A stretch of DNA of 64,000 bases from Wukongibacter sp050859025 (GTDB lineage: Bacteria; Bacillota; Clostridia; Peptostreptococcales; Caminicellaceae). This document shows positions 9,327 through 18,158 of the stretch, one piece after another. The notes beneath the pieces are model-generated. The model was not told the DNA's origin and searched no databases. It worked only from the letters and a program-made list of their open reading frames with translations. Where the stretch lies: positions 3,658,001 through 3,722,000 of the forward strand of contig NZ_CP138200.1 of assembly GCF_050859025.1 (NCBI RefSeq). Reading direction: 5' to 3'. Position numbers and translations under genes: made by a program. Each line of letters opens with the position of its first letter. Position 1 is the first letter of the stretch.

Positions 9327-10601
9327 CTATATATTCTCAAACAATTTATTTCTATCGTAAATCATTTCACCGTTCTTTATAACCTTCTCTACCGTACTTA
9401 CCCCTATATGGTAAGGTAAAAACTTGTATGAAGGGAATTCGTGGATTACGATATCACCCTTTTTCCCTACATCAATACTACCTATTTCATCTGCCCTATC
9501 TATTGCTGCGGCACCATTTATTGTAAGTGCAGTAATAGTTTCTTCTGGAGTCATATTCATATGTAAAGTCGCTAGAGAAATAATAAGTGGTATAGATTCT
9601 GTAAAACAACTTCCAGGGTTAAAATCACTAGCTAAGGCTACGGCACATCCATTGTCTATCATAAATCTGCCTCTAGCAAACTCTTCCTTTAAGCTAAAAG
9701 CTGTTCCAGGTAATAAAGTGGCAACAACATTGTTTTGTGCCATAGCCTTAATTCCTTCATCAGATGCTTGTAATAGATGGTCCGCCGAAACGGCACCAAG
9801 CTCCGCTGCAAGCTCTGCTCCACCGATTCTAACAATCTCATCGGCATGCAGCTTTAACTTCATACCCATTTCCTTTGCCTTTGATAAAAGTTTTCTTGAC
9901 TGATTAACAGAAAATACATTTTTCTCACAGAATATATCACAGAACTCAGCAAGATTTCTTTCCTTAACAACCGGTAGTACCTTTTCAATTATAAAATCAA
10001 TGAATTCATCTTCTTTTCCTTTATAATCCTTTGGCACAGCATGGGCTCCTAAAAAGGTTGTTATAATATCTAAAGGATGAACCTTATTTAATTCCTCCAT
10101 AGCTTCTAACTGCTTAATTTCTGTATCATAATCAAGTCCATATCCACTTTTACCTTCAACAGTTGTAACACCAAATGAAAGCATTGAGTTAAGTCTCTTC
10201 TTTCCAAGCTCTATAAGCTCTTCTTTAGATGCTTCCATAGTTCCCCTAACAGAATTAATGATTCCTCCACCGCGCTCCATTATTTCCATATAGCTGTCTC
10301 CTCGAAGTCTCCATGAAAACTCCTCAGCTCTATAGCCTCCGAAAACAAGGTGTGTATGGGAATCTACGAATCCCGGCATTACAGTCTTTCCCAAAGCATC
10401 AAAAACTTGATAGTTACTTTCATCTATTCCCTTAACTACTTCTTCAGTCTTTCCAACGGCCTTTATTATGCCATCTTCAATGATTACTGCACCATCATTA
10501 ATAACGTGCAGTTCATCCATCTCTTTTCCTCTTTTTGCTTCAAACCCCTTACAAGTTACAAGCTCTGAAGCATTCTTAATTATAACGTTTCTCTTATTCA
10601 T
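9327..10601 (-). CDS. hutI: Imidazolonepropionase
   Basis: Amidohydrolase-superfamily enzyme of 424 residues that hydrolyses 4-imidazolone-5-propionate to N-formimino-L-glutamate. Metal ligands include the HxH of VDSHTHLVFGG (about residue 80), the His of LKLHADEI and that of SADHLL, with Asp in ALASDFNPGS. The family motif GKSGYGLD is present near residue 150. The gene starts 7 bases after the ftcD stop, and its ribosome site overlaps the ftcD end, which indicates translational coupling. Confidence 0.95.
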   Translation of the reverse strand: MNKRNVIIKNASELVTCKGFEAKRGKEMDELHVINDGAVIIEDGIIKAVGKTEEVVKGIDESNYQVFDALGKTVMPGFVDSHTHLVFGGYRAEEFSWRLRGDSYMEIMERGGGIINSVRGTMEASKEELIELGKKRLNSMLSFGVTTVEGKSGYGLDYDTEIKQLEAMEELNKVHPLDIITTFLGAHAVPKDYKGKEDEFIDFIIEKVLPVVKERNLAEFCDIFCEKNVFSVNQSRKLLSKAKEMGMKLKLHADEIVRIGGAELAAELGAVSADHLLQASDEGIKAMAQNNVVATLLPGTAFSLKEEFARGRFMIDNGCAVALASDFNPGSCFTESIPLIISLATLHMNMTPEETITALTINGAAAIDRADEIGSIDVGKKGDIVIHEFPSYKFLPYHIGVSTVEKVIKNGEMIYDRNKLFENI

Positions 10602-10608
10602 ATCATCA

Positions 10609-11514
10609 CTACTCCATTAAGTTAGTTTCTAAAACCTTATCCATTGAGAAACCATATAGACCTAAATAATATGCAGCTGTATCTATTAAAGCTTCCATCG
10701 GCACTAGTCCTACTACCTCACTGCCTAAAACGTTAACACCATATCTTCTTGCTTCCATTTTTACAGCCTCAAAAGCTCTGTACATTGCAGTCTTAGTGTA
10801 GTCAGTAAGGTTCATAGTTACCTGCGTAATTCCTCTCTCAGGTATTTCAACTCCACCAGCCTTAATGAATCTATATCCTCCACCAGAATGTCTTATAGCT
10901 CTTGCTATTTTGTTTGCTATTTCTACGTTATCTGTATCCAAATCTATATTATATGCTACTAGAGGCATTCTAGCTCCAACTGCAGTGATTCCAGATGTCG
11001 GATGAATTTTAGCTTCTCCAAAATCAGGCTTCCACTCAGGGTCCTTAAGCTTTTCAGGCATTCCCTCAAATTGCCCTTTTCTAACCTTAGCTAAATTTTC
11101 TCTTTCTGGCTTTGATGCTGCCTTTTCGTATAAGAATACAGGTACACTATGTTCTTTATAAATGGCTTCACCAGTTTCCTTAGCAAGCTCGATTGCCTCT
11201 GTCATACTCATGTTTTTAATTGGTATAAAAGGTATTACATCTGTAGCTCCCATCCTTGAGTGCTGTCCTTCATGCTTAGTCATATCAATAACCTCGGCAG
11301 CAACCCCTACTGCTTCAACAACTGCATTCTTAACTGCTTCTGGCTCACCCATAACAGTTACAACAACTCTATTATAATCTTTATCAGCCTCATAATTTAA
11401 AAGCTTAACACCTTCTTTTCCTCTAAAAGGTGATACTATTTTCTCTATCTTGTCTAAATCTCTACCTTCACTGAAATTTGGTACACATTCAACTATTTTT
11501 TTTACACCAGCCAT
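10609..11514 (-). CDS. ftcD: Glutamate formimidoyltransferase
   Basis: 301 residues corresponding to the N-terminal half of mammalian FTCD. It begins KKIVECVPNFSEGRD, the family signature, and has GQHSRMGATDVIPF near residue 85 with the catalytic-type His. It transfers the formimino group of formiminoglutamate to tetrahydrofolate, giving glutamate and 5-formimino-THF, which the fchA product downstream would deaminate. It lies 308 bases downstream of hutU; the gap carries a palindromic element, so part of transcription may end there. Confidence 0.94.
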   Translation of the reverse strand: MAGVKKIVECVPNFSEGRDLDKIEKIVSPFRGKEGVKLLNYEADKDYNRVVVTVMGEPEAVKNAVVEAVGVAAEVIDMTKHEGQHSRMGATDVIPFIPIKNMSMTEAIELAKETGEAIYKEHSVPVFLYEKAASKPERENLAKVRKGQFEGMPEKLKDPEWKPDFGEAKIHPTSGITAVGARMPLVAYNIDLDTDNVEIANKIARAIRHSGGGYRFIKAGGVEIPERGITQVTMNLTDYTKTAMYRAFEAVKMEARRYGVNVLGSEVVGLVPMEALIDTAAYYLGLYGFSMDKVLETNLME

Positions 11515-11615
11515 TTTTCTTCCTCCTTAATTTAGGGAAAATATTGTATGTTTTAATTATTCTTAACCTCTTATGCTAGAAAATCATAGTTTGTATTCAG
11601 AGCCCAAAGAGATTT

Positions 11616-11709
11616 TGATATTTCATTTGAGTGATTTCAATGAATCTGTTTTCACCTTCAAATCTATAAAGAAAAACAGGTTCATTGCATGAACAAAAAG
11701 GAAACATCA
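11616..11709. repeat. Palindromic element, family B (copy 2)
   Basis: Left arm TGATATTTCATTTGAGTGAT and onward pairs imperfectly with the right arm GAAAAACAGGTTCATTGCAT and onward. The left arm closely matches one arm of the palindrome at 42577-42690 (GATATTTCATTT, GTGATTTCAAT, ATCTGTTTT shared in order). It lies between hutU and ftcD. It looks like a decayed miniature dispersed element and could fold in hut mRNA. Confidence 0.65.
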
Positions 11710-11765
11710 GAAGCCCTGATAGCAGTATAAACTAGACATGTAGGTTAATTTTACATTAAAATACA

Positions 11766-11803
11766 TGTGGACAAGAAGGCTATGCTCCCCCTCTTGCCTA
11801 CAT
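11766..11803. repeat. Inverted repeat just past hutU
   Basis: TGTGGACAAGAAGG pairs with CCCCTCTTGCCTACA across a small loop. It starts 20 bases past the hutU stop in the minus direction. No clear T-tract follows, so it may only attenuate or stabilise the mRNA end. Confidence 0.45.
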
Positions 11804-11822
11804 ACAACATATTTATTATATA

Positions 11823-13859
11823 TTATTCTTGGATTTTTTTCCAAGCTTCTTCTACTAAACTTTTTACTAAATCTTCCTTTGGTATATATGGAAGAGTTAT
11901 GTGGTCTTTACCTTCCATTGTATCATTATACTCTACACATGTTGACATAGCATTTTCATTTCTTGCCCAAGCACGTCTTGCAACTCCACCCATTACGTCC
12001 CACGGCATTGAAGACCTTAAGATGCTATCTACTCTTTCACTTCCATCAAGAACCATACCAAATCCACCATTGATAGATTTACTAGTACCTACTCCACCAC
12101 CATTGTGAAGTGCAATTAAGCTCATACCTCTAGCAGCATTTCCAGCAAATATATGTGTTGCTTGCTCTGCCATGATATTACTTCCGTCTTTAATGTTTGA
12201 TGTTTCTCTGAATGGTGAATCCGTTCCACCAGTATCATGATGGTCACGACCTAACATAACTGGCCCGATTTCACCTTTTCTAACCATCTCATTAAACTTA
12301 AGAGCTATATTCATTCTACCAAGGGCATCTTGATAAAGAATTCTTGCTTGTGTACCAACAACTAGTTTATTTTTATCTGCATCTCTTATCCATACCCAGT
12401 TATCTCTATCCTGATATCTTCTTTCTGGATTAATAACTTCCATAGCGGCCATATCAGTCTTTAATAGATCTTCATGCTTACCACTTAGGCATACCCATCT
12501 AAATGGTCCATATCCAAAGTCAAATAATTGAGGTCCTAAGATATCCTCTACATATGATGGCCATATAAATCCATCTTTGTCATCCCTGCCATTTTTAGAT
12601 ATTTCTTTGATTCCTGAGTCGTATATTGATTTCATAAATGCATTACCATAATCAAAGAAGTAAGTTCCTTTTGAAGTTAACTCTTTAATTACTTCATAAT
12701 GTGCTTTTAAAGTTTTATCAACCAATTCAGTAAACTTAGTTTTATCAGTTGCAAGTAATTGTGTTCTTTCTTCAAAAGTAATTCCTTGTGGACAGTAGCC
12801 TCCAGAGTATACTTCGTGGCAAGAAGTCTGATCAGACAATAAATCTATATGAATATCATTTTTTACTGAATACTCAAGTAAATCAACGATGTTTCCGTGG
12901 AATGCTATCGCAGCTGGCTCTTCCTTAGACATATACTCTTTAGCTAGACTATATGCTTCCTCAGGAGTTTTAGCAACATGGCTTACCCATCCTTGTGAGT
13001 ATCTTGTCTCAATTCTTGAGTAGTCAACCTCCGCAATAATACCTACTCCATTAGCAATCTCAACGGCTTTACCCTGAGCACCACTCATACCGCCAAGTCC
13101 TGATGTCACAAATAGCTTTCCTCTTAAATCTCCGTCATTTGGAATTCCAAGTTTAATTCTTCCTGCATTTAGTAATGTACTATAGGTTCCATGTACGATT
13201 CCTTGTGGTCCGATATACATCCAACCACCGGCAGTCATTTGTCCATAGTTAGCGACACCTAGGGCCGCTGCTCTATTAAAGTTATATGGATCATCAAACA
13301 TACCAATCATTAATCCGTTCGTTATGATTACTCTTGGTGCATCAGGCTTAGAATGAAATAGTCCTAGTGGATGTCCTGACATAATTACTAGGGTTTGATC
13401 TTGAGTCAATACTTCTAAGTATTTTTTGATAAGTCTATACTGCATCCAATTTTGGCATACTCTACCTGTTTCACCATAGGTAACTAATTCATAAGGGTAT
13501 AACGCGATATCAAAATCCAAGTTGTTGTCAATCATTACTTGAAAAGCTTTTCCCTCAATACATTTACCTTTATATTCATCGATTGGCTTTGCTTTAATAT
13601 GTCCTTCTGGACGGAAACGATATCCATAGATTCTTCCCTTTGTCAAAAGCTCTTCTAGGAATTCTGGAGCAAGCTCTTCATGTAATTCTTCTGGAACATA
13701 ACGAAGTGCATTTTTAAGGGCAAGCTCTGTCTCATCCTTCGTTAAAGTGAATTCCCTTTTTGGTGCACGTCTTAACCCGTCTTGAAATTTTGGATATTCA
13801 GGTAATACTGAATCCAATTTAATTGTCATTGCTTTAGATACATCAAAATTGTTAACCAT
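11823..13859 (-). CDS. hutU: Urocanate hydratase, long form
   Basis: NAD-containing urocanase converting urocanate to imidazolonepropionate. At 678 residues it belongs to the long form, found in animals and some anaerobes, rather than the ~555-residue proteobacterial form. Motifs seen are SGHPLGLFHS, TAGGWMYIGPQGIVHGT near residue 215, TSGLGGMSGAQGKA near 250 (NAD-binding region) and GRDHHDTGGTDSPFRET near 545. AGAAGGGGTG precedes the ATG at 13859. It is the first hut gene. A histidase (hutH) is not in the window, so urocanate must come from a gene elsewhere or from uptake. Confidence 0.95.
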   Translation of the reverse strand: MVNNFDVSKAMTIKLDSVLPEYPKFQDGLRRAPKREFTLTKDETELALKNALRYVPEELHEELAPEFLEELLTKGRIYGYRFRPEGHIKAKPIDEYKGKCIEGKAFQVMIDNNLDFDIALYPYELVTYGETGRVCQNWMQYRLIKKYLEVLTQDQTLVIMSGHPLGLFHSKPDAPRVIITNGLMIGMFDDPYNFNRAAALGVANYGQMTAGGWMYIGPQGIVHGTYSTLLNAGRIKLGIPNDGDLRGKLFVTSGLGGMSGAQGKAVEIANGVGIIAEVDYSRIETRYSQGWVSHVAKTPEEAYSLAKEYMSKEEPAAIAFHGNIVDLLEYSVKNDIHIDLLSDQTSCHEVYSGGYCPQGITFEERTQLLATDKTKFTELVDKTLKAHYEVIKELTSKGTYFFDYGNAFMKSIYDSGIKEISKNGRDDKDGFIWPSYVEDILGPQLFDFGYGPFRWVCLSGKHEDLLKTDMAAMEVINPERRYQDRDNWVWIRDADKNKLVVGTQARILYQDALGRMNIALKFNEMVRKGEIGPVMLGRDHHDTGGTDSPFRETSNIKDGSNIMAEQATHIFAGNAARGMSLIALHNGGGVGTSKSINGGFGMVLDGSERVDSILRSSMPWDVMGGVARRAWARNENAMSTCVEYNDTMEGKDHITLPYIPKEDLVKSLVEEAWKKIQE

Positions 13860-13930
13860 TAAAACACCCCTTCTATTAATAAAGATATTATTATTTTATT
13901 ACGCCTTAACTTTTATGCTTTAATCCAATT

Positions 13931-13959
13931 TTATTACTTCATCGTCTCTAAAGCGTCAA
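13931..13959 (-). promoter_or_regulatory. Candidate sigma-A promoter of the hut operon
   Basis: On the minus strand, TTGACG (13959-13954) and TAATAA (13936-13931) are separated by 17 bases, about 70 bases upstream of the hutU start and just after the uvsE stop. Confidence 0.5.
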
Positions 13960-13982
13960 ATTTTTTATAAAATATATACTTA

Positions 13983-14942
13983 TCAGTATTCAATCGATGC
14001 TTGGTCCAACACATCTATATTGGGAACGTTTTTTAGATCATCAATCAAATTAAAAAGGGCTACATCTTTATTTTTAGCCTCTATCATAACATCAAAATCC
14101 CTATTTATTTTTTTAGCCTTTTCTAGAAATTCTGTAAAAGAATCTAAATCAATATTGTCTGCATGATTTCTAAATTTTTTTTCATCTTTAGGACTTGAAA
14201 CATGAATTTTAGGAGGTACATCTTCATAATTCCATGTTTCAAAAATCCTTTCTAGATACTCAGATAGATCCTCCCCATTATTATTACACCAGTGATGATG
14301 AATATCTAAAACCATAGGTGCTTTCACTTGTTGACATATCTCTAGTACTTCCTTTGCAGTATAGGTTTTATCGTCGTTCTCCAGTGTTATTATTTCCCTA
14401 AGATGCTCAGGAAGCTTTATGAAGTTTTTTATAAATCTTTCTATTGATCTCTTTTTATCTTTATAACTTCCTCCAATATGAAGTACTAGCTTCGCTGATT
14501 TATCAAGACCCATTCCTTCAAATATTTTATAATGATAGATAAGATCTTTTAATGACGACTGTAAAATTTCATCTTTTGGAGAGTTTAATAGTGTATAATG
14601 ATCGGGGTGGGCACTTATCCTAAAGTTATGCTCCTTGGCATACTCACCTAACCCTTTTAAATCAGAGTATATATCCTTAAACCAATCCCATTTTTCAGTA
14701 ATAGGATGGGTAGCTAGAGGTATTAATTTAGAAGTCAGTCTATAGACTTTTATATCATGGGCTCTATTGTGATAAAAAAGTCTCTGTGTATTCTTTATAT
14801 TTGTCTTAGCAATAGATTTCAATTTATGTAACCTTACTTCATCATCTTCAATTTTACTTAAGCTTTTTACAGTAACTGTTCTAGATGGCGAACAATCCTT
14901 GACCACCTTAGACATCGCCACATATCCAAAATTTATCCTCAA
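13983..14942 (-). CDS. uvsE: UV DNA damage endonuclease
   Basis: 319 residues of the UvsE/UvdE family, a metal-dependent TIM-barrel nuclease that nicks 5' to UV photoproducts and starts an alternative excision pathway. It begins with the family-typical INFGYVAMS and has HPDHYTLLNSP, LVLHIGGSYKDK, ENDDKTY and VLDIHHHWCNN, which supply the metal-binding His, Asp and Glu residues. The start is TTG at 14942 with TAGGTGAT just upstream. It is co-oriented with hut but separated by a probable promoter. Confidence 0.92.
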   Translation of the reverse strand: MRINFGYVAMSKVVKDCSPSRTVTVKSLSKIEDDEVRLHKLKSIAKTNIKNTQRLFYHNRAHDIKVYRLTSKLIPLATHPITEKWDWFKDIYSDLKGLGEYAKEHNFRISAHPDHYTLLNSPKDEILQSSLKDLIYHYKIFEGMGLDKSAKLVLHIGGSYKDKKRSIERFIKNFIKLPEHLREIITLENDDKTYTAKEVLEICQQVKAPMVLDIHHHWCNNNGEDLSEYLERIFETWNYEDVPPKIHVSSPKDEKKFRNHADNIDLDSFTEFLEKAKKINRDFDVMIEAKNKDVALFNLIDDLKNVPNIDVLDQASIEY

Positions 14943-15126
14943 AATATCACCTACAATCCTTTCCTATTTATTTACAATATTTTTCCCCACTCCTTAATGA
15001 AATTATCAAAAAAACAACAAAATCCTTTATAAAGATTACCAAATTGGACTTTGCCTATACACATAACGGAAATTGTACGATTCTTCTAGACAACAAAAAA
15101 TTTATAATTTCCTATTTTGTTATTAT

Positions 15127-15165
15127 AAAAAAAGAACCTATATAATGGAGAATTATAGGTTCTTA
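15127..15165 (-). terminator. Terminator of the nucleotidase gene
   Basis: On the minus strand AAGAACCTATA and TATAGGTTCTT form a strong stem followed by seven T residues. The upstream arm overlaps the stop codon at 15163-15165. Confidence 0.88.
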
Positions 15166-15750
15166 TGCAACATCTAATTTTAATTTTCTATCTGAATACA
15201 AAATTATTTCATTATATATATCATCCCAATCTTTAACTCTTACTATCTCTTTAGGAATAGGTAATCTGTTATAATTACAATCTATTAACAGCACTTTATA
15301 TCCTGCTTTTGATATTTCAAGGGCATTTTCATATCTATCTTCAATAAATATATCACATCTTAGTTCCTTAGCCTTGTCAACTTTATAATGGCTTCCTAAA
15401 ATATGAATACCATCTACTGGAAGCTTTTTCTTATCTATCCACCAATGAGTTACTTCTGTCATTTTCTTTTCTCTAGCAGTTACATAATGAATATTATGAT
15501 ACTCTGCTAGTTTGCACAATATTCTTCTTGCTCTGCTTCTAAGCTTTGCCTTAGCATGTATTTCTTCTCCTAATAGGTCATAGAATCTTAAATATTCTTC
15601 TCTTGAAACATTCAAAACTTTATGAATTTCATATTCACATACATCTTCTGGTTTCAAATTAGTATTGAAGTATTGGTTTCCATCCTTGAGCCAATAATAT
15701 GGTGTAGTTATAGTTCCATCAATATCAACACACAAATTTAATTTAGTCAT
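15163..15750 (-). CDS. HAD-superfamily 5'(3')-nucleotidase-like protein
   Basis: 195 residues. HAD motif I is CVDIDGTIT (nucleophile Asp near residue 8 and the +2 Asp), motif II is the TARE stretch HYVTARE near residue 91, and DIFIEDRYENALE near 135 supplies the motif IV acids. This matches the NT5C / YqfW-type putative nucleotidases, which dephosphorylate nucleoside monophosphates. Single gene with GGGGG before its ATG and its own terminator. Substrate not determinable from sequence. Confidence 0.85.
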   Translation of the reverse strand: MTKLNLCVDIDGTITTPYYWLKDGNQYFNTNLKPEDVCEYEIHKVLNVSREEYLRFYDLLGEEIHAKAKLRSRARRILCKLAEYHNIHYVTAREKKMTEVTHWWIDKKKLPVDGIHILGSHYKVDKAKELRCDIFIEDRYENALEISKAGYKVLLIDCNYNRLPIPKEIVRVKDWDDIYNEIILYSDRKLKLDVA

Positions 15751-16125
15751 ATTATCCCCCTTTGTCTTGTTTCTTTGAATATAGAAAAATCATATATATA
15801 GAAGGTACTTATAAATCTACATTTTGATTTCTTGAATAGCCAATGTTTCAAGGTTTTTCAAGGAATCAAAATGCAAAAGATTTATTGCGCTTTCTATATA
15901 ATAATATTTCTATTTGTCAGCTCTTTACATTCATAATAAAGTATTTTGATTAAATGTACTTTAACCCTTTGTTAAATCTTGGTTAAATAACTTTTTTATA
16001 GCTACTAAAAATTTTTAGTTGTTTTCTAATTTAGTAAATACAATGAATAGATAGATTTTGTATATTTCATATTTCTGAAATTTCAAGGATATCTGATTTT
16101 TCCACTAAAATTTTTGTTAAATCTA
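15751..16125. other. Intergenic region between nucleotidase and NhaC leader
   Basis: 375 AT-rich bases without a gene. The notable content is an inverted repeat at 15820-15873; the remainder is AT-rich sequence leading to the NhaC promoter. Confidence 0.6.
15820..15873. repeat. Inverted repeat, 17-bp arms
   Basis: CATTTTGATTTCTTGAA (15820-15836) pairs with TTCAAGGAATCAAAATG (15857-15873) with one mismatch around a 20-base loop. It lacks a T-tract and resembles the other stand-alone palindromes in this window. Confidence 0.7.
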
Positions 16126-16134
16126 TGTTATAAT
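16126..16134 (+). promoter_or_regulatory. Extended -10 promoter for the NhaC leader
   Basis: TGTTATAAT, a perfect TATAAT with the TG extension, and no good -35 hexamer. It would start a leader of roughly 490 bases before the antiporter gene. Confidence 0.55.
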
Positions 16135-16140
16135 AGTGCT

Positions 16141-16631
16141 AGTACTTGTATTTAACTGCTAGTCTGTTAAACAAATGGATAATTTTTCTCAAGTTTATAA
16201 GGCATTCAGAAAACGTTTGCCACTTTTTTCTAATTTTCTTCATTCAAATAATATTAAATCTATTATTGAAGAAAATTTTTCTATTTCATTTTAAACATCT
16301 TTTTAATCTTATATGTAAAAAAAAATTTTTATGTTTTTCACATTTAAAAGGCTTTTCAAAAAAATTCTTAGCTTCATTATTCACTTTTTTAGTTAGAAAA
16401 TTAATCATTTTAGAGTAACAAGCAGAGTTTAAAGATAATAGCTAATTGTGGCTTAATTAATTCTCCAAGAAATTGAAGATTAGTTTAACAAAGAATTTAG
16501 TTCTTTTTAGAAAAGGGAGAAAAAGTTAAACTTAATACTATCTTTTTAATAATTTCTATGGTGATATATGCCAATTATCTTTAGCAGTTAAGTATAGTAC
16601 AAATAAAAAAATTTTTGGGGGTATGTACATT
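16141..16631 (+). promoter_or_regulatory. Long structured leader upstream of the NhaC gene
   Basis: About 490 bases without a gene between the extended -10 and the antiporter start. It contains an AT-rich hairpin (AATTTTCTTC near 16233, pairing with GAAGAAAATT near 16270). I found no known riboswitch core (T-box, lysine or purine type) in it. A 90-codon open frame at 16146-16418 has no ribosome site and is dominated by Phe/Leu/Lys, as random AT-rich DNA would be. Confidence 0.4.
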
Positions 16632-18041
16632 ATGAGTTTTAAGGAGAAAAAAAGAATCACCGTCTGGCACGCATTGATACCTGTAGCTTTCTTAATTGTT
16701 TCTTTATTTACTACATTGAAGTGGTTTGGTGGAGACCCTCATATTCCGATTCTTTTCTCAGCAGCAGTAGCAGCAGCCGTTGCAATGGCTACTGGTTTTA
16801 CTTGGGGTGAGCTTGAAGAGGGTGTAGTTGAAACAATCAAGATGTCGATGTCTGCGATTCTTATCCTAATGATTATAGGTATGATTATCGGTACATGGAT
16901 ACTTGCAGGTGTAGTTCCAACAATGATTTTCTATGGTTTACAAATACTTAAACCTAGTATTTTCTTAGTTGCCACTACATTGATTTGTGCCGTAGTATCA
17001 TTAGCTACTGGTAGTTCTTGGACAACTGCTGGAACAGTTGGTATTGCTCTTATTGGTATTGGACAAGGTTTAGGAATACCTCTACCAATCGTTGCAGGTG
17101 CAATTATTTCTGGTTCATACTTTGGGGACAAAATGTCACCACTATCTGATACAACAAACCTAGCACCATCAATGGCAGGTGCTAATCTATTCGACCATAT
17201 AAGACATATGATCTATACAACAGGACCAAGTTTAATTATAGCTTTAGTATTATATGGTATAATAGGCTTCAAATATGCTGGAAACAGTATGGATATGTCT
17301 TCAATAAATACTATTCTTAATGGTCTAAGTGGACAATTTACTATATCACCACTACTATTAGTCCCACCATTACTTGTTATCGTGATGGTTATTTTAAAGG
17401 TTCCTGCTATACCTGGTTTAATAGGTGGAACTATTCTTGGTGGACTTTTCGCTTTCTTCTTCCAAGGTGCTGGAATGACAGATATTATAGGTGCTGCTCA
17501 TTATGGATTTACATCAGAAACTGGTATTACTGCAATCGATGATTTATTATCTCGTGGTGGATTAGACAGTATGATGTGGACTGTATCATTGATCTTATGT
17601 GCTATGGCATTTGGCGGTATAATGGAGAAATCAGGAATGCTTCATGCAATTGCAGCTGCAATCTTGAAAATTGCCAACAGTACTGGTTCAATCGTATTGT
17701 CAACAATTCTTACTGCTATAGCAATAAACCTTGTTGCAGGTGATCAGTATTTGTCAATAGTAATTCCTGGTAGAATGTATAAAGATATATACGATCAAAG
17801 AGGATTACATCCAAAGAACTTATCAAGGGTTCTTGAGGATTCTGGTACACTAACATCACCTTTAATTCCTTGGAATACATGTGGTGCATTTATGAGTAAG
17901 ACATTAGGAGTTCATCCTTTTGCATATGCTCCATATGCTTTCCTAAACCTTATCAATCCATTGATTTCAATATTCTATGGATTTACAGGTATAACAATGG
18001 AAAAGGTTCAAGATACTGATTCAGAAGAACAAGCTATATAA
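16632..18041 (+). CDS. nhaC: NhaC-type Na+/H+ antiporter
   Basis: Integral membrane antiporter of 469 residues with about 11-12 hydrophobic segments. Family motifs are ALATGSSWTTAGTVG-like (VSLATGSSWTTAGTV, near residue 125), GSYFGDKMSPLSDTTNLAP near 175 and VAGDQYLS near 375. The start chosen is ATG at 16632: GGGGG ends 10 bases before it, while the ATG at 16623 would be within two bases of that site. Members exchange Na+ for H+ or for organic acids such as malate/lactate; which applies here is not clear. It is one of the few plus-strand genes in the first 60 kb and ends in a strong terminator. Confidence 0.9.
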   Translation: MSFKEKKRITVWHALIPVAFLIVSLFTTLKWFGGDPHIPILFSAAVAAAVAMATGFTWGELEEGVVETIKMSMSAILILMIIGMIIGTWILAGVVPTMIFYGLQILKPSIFLVATTLICAVVSLATGSSWTTAGTVGIALIGIGQGLGIPLPIVAGAIISGSYFGDKMSPLSDTTNLAPSMAGANLFDHIRHMIYTTGPSLIIALVLYGIIGFKYAGNSMDMSSINTILNGLSGQFTISPLLLVPPLLVIVMVILKVPAIPGLIGGTILGGLFAFFFQGAGMTDIIGAAHYGFTSETGITAIDDLLSRGGLDSMMWTVSLILCAMAFGGIMEKSGMLHAIAAAILKIANSTGSIVLSTILTAIAINLVAGDQYLSIVIPGRMYKDIYDQRGLHPKNLSRVLEDSGTLTSPLIPWNTCGAFMSKTLGVHPFAYAPYAFLNLINPLISIFYGFTGITMEKVQDTDSEEQAI

Positions 18042-18051
18042 TATCTATAAA

Positions 18052-18083
18052 AACCGAAAGGGTATGAACCCTTTCGGTTTTTT
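18052..18083 (+). terminator. Terminator of the NhaC gene
   Basis: AACCGAAAGGG and CCCTTTCGGTT form a near-perfect 11-bp stem with a TATGAA-type loop, followed by six T residues, 10 bases past the stop codon. Confidence 0.93.
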
Positions 18084-18129
18084 ATAATACAAAGAAAACT
18101 CTTAGAAGAGATTCTAACAATGTATGAGT

Positions 18130-18158
18130 AAAATAGAAAAGGGCTTCACTTTTAGCCC
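18130..18158 (-). terminator. Terminator overlapping the ferredoxin-like gene end
   Basis: On the minus strand AGGGCT and AGCCCT pair across AAAAGTGA, followed by TTTTCTATTTT. The stop codon of the gene lies at the loop edge. Confidence 0.75.

Noticed and set aside
16146..16418. 90-codon plus-strand open frame in the NhaC leader
   Set aside because: No ribosome site, composition dominated by Phe, Leu, Lys and Ile as expected from AT-rich DNA, and no recognisable domain.
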